12,088 nucleotides of DNA. Source: Campylobacterales bacterium. Lineage in GTDB: Bacteria; Campylobacterota; Campylobacteria; Campylobacterales; Arcobacteraceae. The notes under the pieces are model-generated. The model made no database searches and was not told where the DNA came from. It saw nothing but the letters and a program-made list of their open reading frames with translations. Location of the stretch: assembly GCA_016784825.1 (NCBI GenBank), contig JADHTT010000010.1, forward strand, positions 1 through 12,088, read 5' to 3'. Shown here one piece after another: positions 1-6,431 of this stretch (positions within the stretch are counted from its first letter, which is position 1; every line of letters starts with the position of its first letter). Made by a program: the position numbers and the translations under genes.

Positions 1-1157
1 ATAGGCTCACCAACAGTTCCAAGTACTCTTAATGATGATAAGTCATATTTAGATGGCTCATTTTCACCAGTCTTATGAAGTAACCTAATTGCAGTAGGTG
101 CAGTATAGAACTGATTGATTTTATACTTTTCTACCATTTGCCAACATCTTCCAGCATCTGGGAAAGTTGGAACACCTTCAAACATTACAGTTGTAGCACC
201 TGCAGCTAATGGTCCATATACAATATATGTATGTCCTGTAATCCAACCAATATCAGCTGTACACCAATAAGTATCATCTGCTTTTACATCAAATACCCAT
301 TCCATTGTCATTTGTGCCCATAGAATATATCCAGCTGAACTATGTTGAACACCTTTTGGTTTTCCTGTTGATCCTGAAGTATATAATAAGAATAATGGAT
401 CTTCTGATTCCATCATCTCTGGCTCACATAGATCTGATTGTTTTTCAAAAAGTTCTGCGTAGTTTGAATCTCTTCCTTCTATCCAAGTGATATCTTCATT
501 ATTTCTTTTTACTACACATACATTTTCAATACATTCACATCCAGATTCTAAAGCTGTATCTACTACTGGCTTTAGCATATATGGTTTACCTTTTCTATAT
601 GCTCCATCTGCTGTTACTACAAGTTTTGCACCAGCATCTATAATTCTATCTCTTAACGCTTCTGCAGAAAAACCACCAAATACAATTGAGTGAATAGCAC
701 CTAACTTTGCACAAGCTAACATTGTTACAGCAGCTTCTGGGATCATTGGCATATATACTACTACTCTATCACCTTTAGTAATACCATATTCATTTTTAAA
801 CATATTTGCTGTTTTATTTACTCTAGTAGCTAAGTCACCATAAGTGATATGTTCACTATCACCATTGTCACCTTCAAATAATATAGCAGTTTTATTAGCT
901 TTTGTATCTAAATGTCTATCTACACATTGATGTGCTACATTTAAATGTCCACCACTAAACCATTTATAAAATGGTGCATTTGATTCATCTAGTACTGTGT
1001 CATACTTTTTAAACCAATCTATCTTCTCATCTGCAAAGCTTGCCCATGTTCCTTCATAGTCATTGTCAAATTTATCTACTAATTTTTTGTAATCTTCCAT
1101 ACTTCCAAAAGCAGGGTTATTAAACATCTCTTGTTTTGGCTTAAATAGTGTACTCAT
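1..1157 (-). CDS. acs: Acetyl-CoA synthetase (AMP-forming), N-terminal part, cut by window edge
   Basis: This gene encodes the cytoplasmic enzyme that converts acetate, ATP and CoA to acetyl-CoA through acetyl-AMP. Reading the minus strand from ATG at 1157 gives an open frame of 385 codons that runs off the left edge. The family is usually about 650 residues, so the C-terminal 40%, including the regulatory lysine region, is missing here. The N-terminal ACAS_N region is recognisable (KWFSGG at residues 65-70, followed by a CVDRHL stretch). The adenylate-forming P-loop [11 protein letters not shown] is at residues 259-269, and the frame ends in VGEP (382-385), a typical Acs signature. A good ribosome site, AAGGAA, lies about 7 bases before the ATG. 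The gene is divergent from the 1251 gene. The family call is secure, since related acyl-CoA synthetases share the P-loop but not the N-terminal block; propionyl-CoA synthetase is the main alternative and is less likely. Confidence 0.95.
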   Translation of the reverse strand, partial: MSTLFKPKQEMFNNPAFGSMEDYKKLVDKFDNDYEGTWASFADEKIDWFKKYDTVLDESNAPFYKWFSGGHLNVAHQCVDRHLDTKANKTAILFEGDNGDSEHITYGDLATRVNKTANMFKNEYGITKGDRVVVYMPMIPEAAVTMLACAKLGAIHSIVFGGFSAEALRDRIIDAGAKLVVTADGAYRKGKPYMLKPVVDTALESGCECIENVCVVKRNNEDITWIEGRDSNYAELFEKQSDLCEPEMMESEDPLFLLYTSGSTGKPKGVQHSSAGYILWAQMTMEWVFDVKADDTYWCTADIGWITGHTYIVYGPLAAGATTVMFEGVPTFPDAGRCWQMVEKYKINQFYTAPTAIRLLHKTGENEPSKYDLSSLRVLGTVGEP

Positions 1158-1250
1158 TATCTTTTCCTTAATTTATTTAAATCTTTAAGTTAATCTTATC
1201 ATCTTTAGATAAAATATTTCTTATATAAAAATAATAAAAAAAGGTTTTAA
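1158..1250. promoter_or_regulatory. Divergent intergenic region between acs and the 1251 gene
   Basis: These 93 bases separate two divergently transcribed genes, so promoters for both should lie here. The stretch is extremely A+T rich, which makes -10 hexamers impossible to assign uniquely. On the plus strand TATATA/TATAAA at 1222-1229 is a reasonable -10 for the 1251 gene, and AAGG at 1241-1244 is its ribosome site. On the minus strand AAGGAA directly upstream of acs is the ribosome site. No clear operator or hairpin is visible. Confidence 0.4.
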
Positions 1251-1589
1251 ATGCACATAGATGTTACAGCAGAAGTTTTACTTTCTCAATTAGGATACTC
1301 AAATAATGATCATATTCTTACACAAATTCAAGATAGAATAAATAATACAAAAGATTTTGATAAGTTTTCAAAACATATTATTAGTTTAAATGATAAATTA
1401 AAGCATATGAATGGATATGTTGGTATATCAAATAGTGTAGATTATTTTAAAATTAAATGTGATGAGCAAGATAGTAGTGCTATTGTTGAAGAATTTAATG
1501 AAGAGGTTGAGCATTTTGCATCTAAATATAATGTCAAAGTTAAAAAACTTGACAATAAAAATGTATATTATATATTAGGTAGAGATTAG
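1251..1589 (+). CDS. Hypothetical protein of 112 residues upstream of nth
   Basis: I do not recognise a family for this protein. It is a soluble, charged 112-residue product with no signal peptide, membrane segment, Cys cluster or catalytic motif that I can identify. It looks alpha/beta: a helical N-terminal half, then alternating strand-like segments around residues 54-70 and 90-109 flanking an acidic helix (EEFNEEVEHF, near residues 79-88). The ATG at 1251 has AAGG six bases upstream, and codon use matches the neighbours, so it is probably a real gene. It ends 9 bases before nth, which has only a weak ribosome site of its own, so the two are probably co-transcribed and translationally coupled. 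A role connected with nth cannot be concluded from position alone. Confidence 0.75.
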   Translation: MHIDVTAEVLLSQLGYSNNDHILTQIQDRINNTKDFDKFSKHIISLNDKLKHMNGYVGISNSVDYFKIKCDEQDSSAIVEEFNEEVEHFASKYNVKVKKLDNKNVYYILGRD

Positions 1590-1598
1590 TATATAAAT

Positions 1599-2249
1599 AT
1601 GGCATACATAAAAAAAGCAACAAAAGATGATATTGCCATTATCAAAGATAAGTTTTTAGAAAACTATAGTGATGCAGTTACTGAGCTTGAATATAAAAAT
1701 GACTATGAACTTCTAATAGCTATTATACTTTCTGCTCAGTGTACTGATAAACGGGTAAATATTATCACACCTGCACTATTTGAAAAATATCCATCTTCAA
1801 AAGAGCTAGCAATTGCTAGCCTTGAAGATGTAAAAGATTTACTTAAAACATGTAGCTTTTTTAACAATAAAGCAAAAAATATTATTAAAATGGCACAAAG
1901 TGTTGAAGAACAATTTCATAGTCAAATACCACACGATACAAAAGATCTGATATCTTTAGCTGGTGTTGGAAACAAAACAGCAAATGTATTTATGATAGAA
2001 GCCACAGGTGCAAATTTAATGGCTGTGGATACTCATGTATTTAGAGTATCACATAGATTGGGCTTAAGTGATGCAAAGACAGTAGAAAAAACAGAAGAAC
2101 AGCTTGTAAAAAAACTTAAAGATGATCTTCATATATTTCATCAATCTATGGTATTGTTTGGAAGATACATTTGTAAAGCTCTTAGTCCAGATTGTGAAAA
2201 ATGTTTATTTCCAGAGCAGTGTAAAACTACAAAAACATTTAGAGTTTAG
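1599..2249 (+). CDS. nth: Endonuclease III (DNA glycosylase/AP lyase)
   Basis: This is a base-excision repair enzyme that removes oxidised pyrimidines and nicks the abasic site through a lysine Schiff base. The 216-residue length matches the family (211 in E. coli). The helix-hairpin-helix is at about residues 118-130 (LAGVGNKTANV), with the catalytic Lys at 126. The catalytic Asp is D144 in VDTHVFR (143-149). The C-terminal 4Fe-4S cluster ligands are C192, C199, C202 and C208, with the exact family spacing C-x6-C-x2-C-x5-C. All key residues are present, so the enzyme should be active. The start ATG at 1599 has no close Shine-Dalgarno sequence; the nearest purine run, AGGTAGAG at 1577-1584, is 14 bases away inside the preceding gene, suggesting coupling to that gene. 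MutY is excluded by length and by the lack of a C-terminal NUDIX-like domain. Confidence 0.97.
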   Translation: MAYIKKATKDDIAIIKDKFLENYSDAVTELEYKNDYELLIAIILSAQCTDKRVNIITPALFEKYPSSKELAIASLEDVKDLLKTCSFFNNKAKNIIKMAQSVEEQFHSQIPHDTKDLISLAGVGNKTANVFMIEATGANLMAVDTHVFRVSHRLGLSDAKTVEKTEEQLVKKLKDDLHIFHQSMVLFGRYICKALSPDCEKCLFPEQCKTTKTFRV

Positions 2250-2271
2250 ATAGTTTGAACCATTTTAGTTG

Positions 2272-2302
2272 TATAATAATATAGTAGACAAAGAAAAAAG
2301 GA
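2272..2302 (+). promoter_or_regulatory. Candidate -10 and ribosome site for the PiT gene
   Basis: The 60-base gap between nth and the permease contains a perfect TATAAT at 2272-2277, which would start RNA near 2284. AAGGA at 2298-2302 is spaced 7 bases from the TTG at 2310 and fixes that codon as the start. A TTGAAC at 2255-2260 is only 11 bases from the -10, too close to act as a standard -35. No Pho-box-like repeat with the geometry of the three other sites in this window is present. Confidence 0.45.
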
Positions 2303-2309
2303 TTATATT

Positions 2310-3899
2310 TTGGATATCAAAACAATGAGAACAATTGAAAAGGCTTCACCGTTAAATAGAAAAAAAGATGGGATGATGAGGCTTGGAACAGCATTTTTAT
2401 TTATTGCTATAGTATTTATATGGACATCTGTATCACATGATGGAGTTGCTAATAATACATTTTTAATTATAGGTGCAGTATTTGGTGCATATATGGCAAT
2501 GAACATTGGAGCAAATGATGTTGCAAATAATGTTGGCCCAGCAGTTGGTTCTGGTGCATTGACAATGTTTGCTGCAATTGTAATTGCCGCAATTTTTGAA
2601 GCTGGTGGTGCACTTATTGCTGGTGGTGAAGTTGTTAAGACTATTAAAAAAGGTATTATTGATCCAGGTATGATTGATAATCCACAAATATTTATTTGGG
2701 CTATGACAGCAGCATTGTTAGCAGCTGCAGTATGGCTAAATCTTGCTACATCTATTGGTGCTCCTGTATCTACTACACACTCAATTGTAGGTGGTGTAAT
2801 GGGTGGTGGTATTGCTGCTGCTGGCTTTGGTATTGTTGCATGGGGTACTATGGGTAAGATCGCTGCTTCTTGGGTGATCTCTCCAGTACTAGGTGGTGCA
2901 ATTGCTGCAGGTTTCTTATATATTATAAAAACACAAATTATATATAAAGAAGATATGCTTACAAATGCAAAAAAGATGGTACCTATTTTAATAGCTATTA
3001 TGTCAATAGCGTTTGCCACATACCTAATGCTAAAAGGTATTAAAAAAATTGTAAAAATTGATTTTCCTACAGCATTAGCTATTGGATCTGCAATTGGTGT
3101 AGCTATATACTTTACAGTTAAGCCAATGATTGCAAAAGCAGCAGATAAACTAGAGAATACTAAAATTTCTGTAAATAGTTTATTTACTATTCCATTAATT
3201 TTTGCTGCAGCATTATTAAGTTTTGCACATGGTGCAAATGATGTTGCAAATGCTATTGGGCCATTAGCTGCTATCAATGATGCCATTATGTCTGGTGGTG
3301 AGTTTGGTGGAAAAGTTGGAATTCCTCTTTGGGTAATGGGTGTTGGTGCTATAGGTATTGCTTTAGGTCTTGCTCTTTATGGACCAAAACTAATTAAAAC
3401 AGTAGGATCTGAAATTACAGAACTTGATCAAATGAGAGCATTCTCTATTGCTATGGCAGCAGCTATTACGGTAATTATAGCTTCTCAATTAGGTCTTCCT
3501 GTATCTTCAACTCATATTGCAGTTGGTGGTGTATTTGGTGTAGGGTTCTTAAGAGAGTATCTTGATAATAGTGAAACTAAATTTATTGAAATTACAAGAG
3601 AAAAATTTAAAACTAATAAAAAAGAGTTAGAAAAACTTGAAGATGAATTTAATAAACTTGATAAAAAAGAAGATAAGTCTAAAAAAGAGTATCAAAGAAT
3701 TATTGAATTAATTAAATTAATTGAAGAGAAACAAGATATTGTTAAAGATGAGAAAAAAGAATTCAAAGATGCTAAAAAGATTAAATATGTAAAAAGAGAT
3801 GCAGTTAAAAAAATTGTAGCAGCATGGGTAATTACAGTACCAGCAGCAGCTACACTAAGTGCATGTGTGTTCTTTATGATTAAAGGTATTATGTCTTAA
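2310..3899 (+). CDS. PiT-family inorganic phosphate permease
   Basis: This inner-membrane carrier should import phosphate using a cation gradient. Its 529 residues show the inverted duplication of the PHO-4/PiT fold: GANDVANNVGP at 67-77 matched by GANDVANAIGP at 308-318, and PVSTTH at 152-157 matched by PVSSTH at 397-402. About ten hydrophobic segments are visible. A highly charged, Lys/Glu-rich, probably coiled-coil stretch at about 421-497 sits before the last membrane segment (about 501-525). From memory, the roughly 530-residue H. pylori permease has the same layout, including a similar N-terminus, which supports the TTG start at 2310; AAGGA 7 bases upstream agrees. The alternative ATG at 2325 has no suitable ribosome site. 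It lies just before pstS but lacks a Pho-type promoter element, so it is probably the constitutive or low-affinity route. The coupling ion cannot be read from the sequence. Confidence 0.93.
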   Translation: MDIKTMRTIEKASPLNRKKDGMMRLGTAFLFIAIVFIWTSVSHDGVANNTFLIIGAVFGAYMAMNIGANDVANNVGPAVGSGALTMFAAIVIAAIFEAGGALIAGGEVVKTIKKGIIDPGMIDNPQIFIWAMTAALLAAAVWLNLATSIGAPVSTTHSIVGGVMGGGIAAAGFGIVAWGTMGKIAASWVISPVLGGAIAAGFLYIIKTQIIYKEDMLTNAKKMVPILIAIMSIAFATYLMLKGIKKIVKIDFPTALAIGSAIGVAIYFTVKPMIAKAADKLENTKISVNSLFTIPLIFAAALLSFAHGANDVANAIGPLAAINDAIMSGGEFGGKVGIPLWVMGVGAIGIALGLALYGPKLIKTVGSEITELDQMRAFSIAMAAAITVIIASQLGLPVSSTHIAVGGVFGVGFLREYLDNSETKFIEITREKFKTNKKELEKLEDEFNKLDKKEDKSKKEYQRIIELIKLIEEKQDIVKDEKKEFKDAKKIKYVKRDAVKKIVAAWVITVPAAATLSACVFFMIKGIMS

Positions 3900-3904
3900 T
3901 CTAA

Positions 3905-3938
3905 CTGTAACCAAATGGTAATAATATTATTTTATACT
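3905..3938 (+). promoter_or_regulatory. Putative Pho box and -10 upstream of pstS
   Basis: Half-sites CTGTAAC (3905-3911) and TGGTAAT (3916-3922) lie 4 bases apart, giving an 11-base period. TATACT at 3933-3938 follows exactly 10 bases after the second half-site. This is the geometry of E. coli Pho-box promoters with a different half-site, and it recurs at 5421 and 11114. No -35 is seen, as expected for an activator-dependent promoter. The predicted RNA start is near 3945, leaving a leader of about 23 bases that contains AAGGAAG (3955-3961). Confidence 0.75.
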
Positions 3939-3967
3939 TTCATTAACACAAAAAAAGGAAGTATAAA

Positions 3968-5023
3968 ATGACACTTACAAAATCTGCTATTGCACTTTTA
4001 GCTGCATCGGCTCTAACTATATCTTTACAAGCTAGAGATCAAATTAAGATCGTTGGATCTTCAACTGTATATCCATTCTCTTCAGCAGTTGCTGAAGAGT
4101 TAGGTGCTACTACTAACTATCCTACACCAGTAGTTGAATCAACTGGTTCAGGTGGTGGTATGAAATTATTCTGTGCTGGAAATGGTATGGACACTCCAGA
4201 TATCACTAATGCTTCAAGAAGAATGAAAGCAAAAGAACTTCAAACATGCTTTGATAATGGTGTAAAAGATATTACTGAAGCTGTTATTGGTTTTGATGGT
4301 ATTGCGTTTGCTCAAGCAAAATCAAATAAGCCATTTAGTGTAACTAAAAAGCAATTATTATTAGCAGTTGCTAAAGAGGTGCCTTCTAAAGATGGTAAAT
4401 CACTTATTGCTAACCCATACAAAAAATGGTCAGATATTGATGCTTCATTACCAAATAGAGAAATCATCATCTATGGACCACCAAAGTCATCTGGAACAAG
4501 AGATGCATTTGAAGATATGATCTTAAAAGGTCAAACTAAAAAAATGTCTGTATATACTGATATATACAAAAAAACTGGTAATAAAACTTACAAAAAATAT
4601 AAGTTAATTAGAACAGACGGTGTTTATGTTCCATCTGGTGAGAATGACAACTTAATCGTATCTAAATTAGATAAAAATAGAGATGCATTTGGAATCTTTG
4701 GATACTCTTTCTTAATGGAAAATGAAGATAAAGTACAAGGTGCAAAGATAAATGGTATAGTTCCAAATCCAGCGACAATTTCATCTGGTGAGTACCCAAT
4801 CTCTAGAAGTTTATTCTTCTATATTAAAAATTCTCATGCTCCAAAAGTACCAGCTATGAATAAATATGTTGAGATGTTTATGTCAGAAAATATGATAGGA
4901 ACTGATGGAATCTTAGGTGAGATCGGTTTAATTGCACTACCAGATGCAAGAAGAGAAGCTATAAGAAATTCTGTATCTAAAAGAACAAAACTTACTTTAG
5001 AAGATTTATCTAAAAAACACTAG
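3968..5023 (+). CDS. pstS: Periplasmic phosphate-binding protein of the Pst ABC transporter
   Basis: PstS captures phosphate in the periplasm and delivers it to PstCA. The 351-residue product starts with a Sec signal peptide (Lys5, hydrophobic 6-20, likely cleavage after LQA at 20-22). There is no lipobox Cys, so it should be a soluble periplasmic protein. Phosphate-binding features of the PBP-like family are visible: GSSTVYPF at 30-37, STGSGGG at 58-64, FDGIAFA at 109-115 and SSGTRDAF at 174-181. The ATG at 3968 has AAGGAAG six bases upstream. It is the first gene after a putative Pho box, and only 3 bases separate its stop from the PsiE-like gene, so those two should share a transcript. A second Pho box before pstC allows pstS to be expressed separately from the permease. 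The neighbouring pstCAB make a molybdate or sulfate binding protein unlikely. Confidence 0.95.
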   Translation: MTLTKSAIALLAASALTISLQARDQIKIVGSSTVYPFSSAVAEELGATTNYPTPVVESTGSGGGMKLFCAGNGMDTPDITNASRRMKAKELQTCFDNGVKDITEAVIGFDGIAFAQAKSNKPFSVTKKQLLLAVAKEVPSKDGKSLIANPYKKWSDIDASLPNREIIIYGPPKSSGTRDAFEDMILKGQTKKMSVYTDIYKKTGNKTYKKYKLIRTDGVYVPSGENDNLIVSKLDKNRDAFGIFGYSFLMENEDKVQGAKINGIVPNPATISSGEYPISRSLFFYIKNSHAPKVPAMNKYVEMFMSENMIGTDGILGEIGLIALPDARREAIRNSVSKRTKLTLEDLSKKH

Positions 5024-5035
5024 GTAGTGAAATTG
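5022..5035 (+). promoter_or_regulatory. Ribosome site with ambiguous GTG/TTG start of the PsiE-like gene
   Basis: AGGT at 5022-5025 overlaps the pstS stop codon. It is one base from the GTG at 5027 but seven bases from the in-frame TTG at 5033, which is the better spacing. The true start may therefore be codon 3 of the annotated frame. Alternatively, translation is coupled to pstS termination at the GTG. Confidence 0.4.
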
Positions 5036-5401
5036 TTTAAATTTTTAAAAGATAACTATCAGATATTTTTATCTGTAGTTATCTTTATTTCTATTATCTT
5101 ATTTAATATCCCTTTCTATAAAGCAATAATTTTAATGCTTGAATTTATTGTAATAATTGAAGTGGTTAAAATGATTTCAGACTTTATAGAGAAAAGAAAA
5201 ATAAGACTTAGATTTGCTATAGATATATTTATTATATTTTTAATACGAGATGTGATAATACTTACAACAAACCCACAAAAAGACTATATAGATATTACTT
5301 TTTTACTTGGTATAATATTTGCATTTTTTATATTTAGAATTATGGCTGTAAAGTATTCACCATCCTTACATACTAAAAAAAGATTAAAAGTAAAAGTATA
5401 A
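5027..5401 (+). CDS. PsiE-like small membrane protein (phosphate-starvation-inducible family)
   Basis: This is a 124-residue inner-membrane protein with four hydrophobic segments (about residues 11-28, 30-50, 63-80 and 88-106) and a basic C-terminus (about 113-124). By eye it resembles E. coli PsiE over the second half: a Glu-containing helix (LEFIVIIEVVKMI), a basic loop ending LRF, then a helix ending in a conserved-looking RDVI, where PsiE has LRYF and VRLII. PsiE is a phosphate-starvation-induced protein of unknown biochemical function, around 136 residues long. The location fits: it sits 3 bases after pstS, behind the same Pho box, and before pstC. The start is uncertain (GTG 5027 or TTG 5033). 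The family call rests on a remembered alignment, so I leave the symbol blank; an unrelated four-helix membrane protein remains possible. Confidence 0.7.
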   Translation: MKLFKFLKDNYQIFLSVVIFISIILFNIPFYKAIILMLEFIVIIEVVKMISDFIEKRKIRLRFAIDIFIIFLIRDVIILTTNPQKDYIDITFLLGIIFAFFIFRIMAVKYSPSLHTKKRLKVKV

Positions 5402-5420
5402 TAATCCTCTTATTTTAACT

Positions 5421-5454
5421 CTGTAACCAAACAGTAACCAAATTACTATAAAAT
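5421..5454 (+). promoter_or_regulatory. Putative Pho box and -10 upstream of pstC
   Basis: Half-sites CTGTAAC (5421-5427) and CAGTAAC (5432-5438) are 4 bases apart. TAAAAT at 5449-5454 begins exactly 10 bases after the second half-site; an overlapping TATAAA at 5447-5452 is an alternative -10. This is the best-conserved of the three copies. The predicted RNA start is near 5461, with AAGGG (5474-5478) as the ribosome site five bases before the pstC ATG. It would give pstCAB, phoU and the two-component genes their own phosphate-responsive promoter. Confidence 0.78.
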
Positions 5455-5483
5455 CCAAAATAATTAAAATTACAAGGGTTAAG

Positions 5484-6416
5484 ATGTCTACTTTTAAAAA
5501 TAAACAAAAATCAGTACAGATTAAAGAAAATATTATTAGATATCTTCTTCTATGTGCAGCTGCTGTATCTATACTAACTACTTTTGGGATTCTTTTTTCA
5601 ATTCTTTTTGAAGCATTAGAGTTTTTTCAACTTAAAAGCTTTACATACTTTTTAACTGGTCATGAATGGTCTCCAGGAACAGTGAATAGTAAATTTGGAG
5701 CTGCTGCAATCTTTGCAGGTACATTTATAATCACAGCGATTGCAATACTTGTAGCACTTCCAATAGGTTTATTTAGTGCTATTTATATGAGTGAATATGC
5801 CTCTGATAAGGTTAGAACTACAGTAAAGCCCCTTTTAGAAATTTTAGCTGGAATACCAACTGTTGTATATGGATTTTTTGCTGCTATTACAGTTGCTCCT
5901 GCAATTGTTAATATCTGCGAGACCTTTGGATTAGATGCATCTTTTAACAGTGCTTTAGCCGCTGGTGTTGTGATGGGGATTATGATTATTCCTGTAATTT
6001 CTAGTTTAAGTGATGATGTTATAAAAGCTGTTCCTGATAATTTAAGAAAAGCTTCTTTAGGTTTAGGGATGACAAAAGCTGAAACTATCAAAGATATTGT
6101 TTTACCTTCTGCACTTCCAGGAATTATCTCTGCTACGCTACTTGGTATATCAAAAGCCTTAGGGGAAACTATGATTGTTGTTATGGCTGCTGGTATGAAT
6201 GCAAATAAATTTTCGATTAATCCACTTGACGATATGACAACAGTAACTGTTCAGATAGTTACAGCACTAACTGGAGATTTTGAATTTGATTCACCTGATA
6301 CCTTAAGTGCTTTTGCTTTAGGTTTAGTTCTTTTTGCTGTGACATTAGTATTAAATATAGTATCAGTTATGTTAATTAAGAAATTCAAAGAAAAATACAA
6401 AAGCAGTAGCTTATAA
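5484..6416 (+). CDS. pstC: Phosphate ABC transporter permease PstC
   Basis: PstC is one of the two inner-membrane channel subunits of the Pst importer. The 310-residue length is normal for the family. Six hydrophobic segments are visible, the first at about residues 17-43. The PstC-type stretch LEILAGIPTVVYGFFA is at 118-133. The EAA-type coupling loop that docks on the ATPase lies at about 190-213 (ASLGLGMTKAETIKDIVLP within it). GETMIVVMAAG (227-237) follows, as in other PstC proteins. The ATG at 5484 is preceded by AAGGG five bases upstream. It is the first gene of a tight run; pstA begins 15 bases after its stop. PstA is distinguished by its own sequence further on, so the C/A assignment is firm. 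Confidence 0.95.
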   Translation: MSTFKNKQKSVQIKENIIRYLLLCAAAVSILTTFGILFSILFEALEFFQLKSFTYFLTGHEWSPGTVNSKFGAAAIFAGTFIITAIAILVALPIGLFSAIYMSEYASDKVRTTVKPLLEILAGIPTVVYGFFAAITVAPAIVNICETFGLDASFNSALAAGVVMGIMIIPVISSLSDDVIKAVPDNLRKASLGLGMTKAETIKDIVLPSALPGIISATLLGISKALGETMIVVMAAGMNANKFSINPLDDMTTVTVQIVTALTGDFEFDSPDTLSAFALGLVLFAVTLVLNIVSVMLIKKFKEKYKSSSL

Positions 6417-6431
6417 AGGATGAAAATATAA

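Noticed and set aside
305..693. Two short plus-strand open frames within the first 700 bases
   Set aside because: Both are antisense to acs, whose minus-strand frame carries clear acetyl-CoA synthetase motifs; their products are compositionally odd and unrecognisable.
2255..2277. Possible fourth Pho box before the PiT gene (TTGAACC followed 11 bases on by TAGTTGT)
   Set aside because: The second half-site does not match GTAAC, and the TATAAT overlaps the repeat instead of lying 10 bases after it, so the shared geometry is absent.
2303..3286. A 327-codon open frame on the minus strand
   Set aside because: It lies wholly antisense to the PiT gene, whose motifs prove the plus-strand frame. The product is a low-complexity Ala/Ile/Pro-rich mirror of the PiT Ala/Gly/Asn codons, with no domain and no sensible ribosome site.
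5783..6091. A 102-codon minus-strand frame
   Set aside because: It is antisense to pstC within its conserved permease core and has no independent support.
6243..6262. Inverted repeat GTAACT...AGTTAC with 8-base loop inside pstC
   Set aside because: It lies in coding sequence with a Thr/Val-rich repeat (TVTVQIVT) that explains the similarity; it is inverted rather than direct and has no promoter beside it.
6420..6431. Tiny open frame ATG-AAA-ATA-TAA before pstA as a leader peptide
   Set aside because: Only three codons, no attenuator hairpin nearby, and AAGGA directly abuts the ATG, so it is more simply part of the pstA ribosome-binding region.
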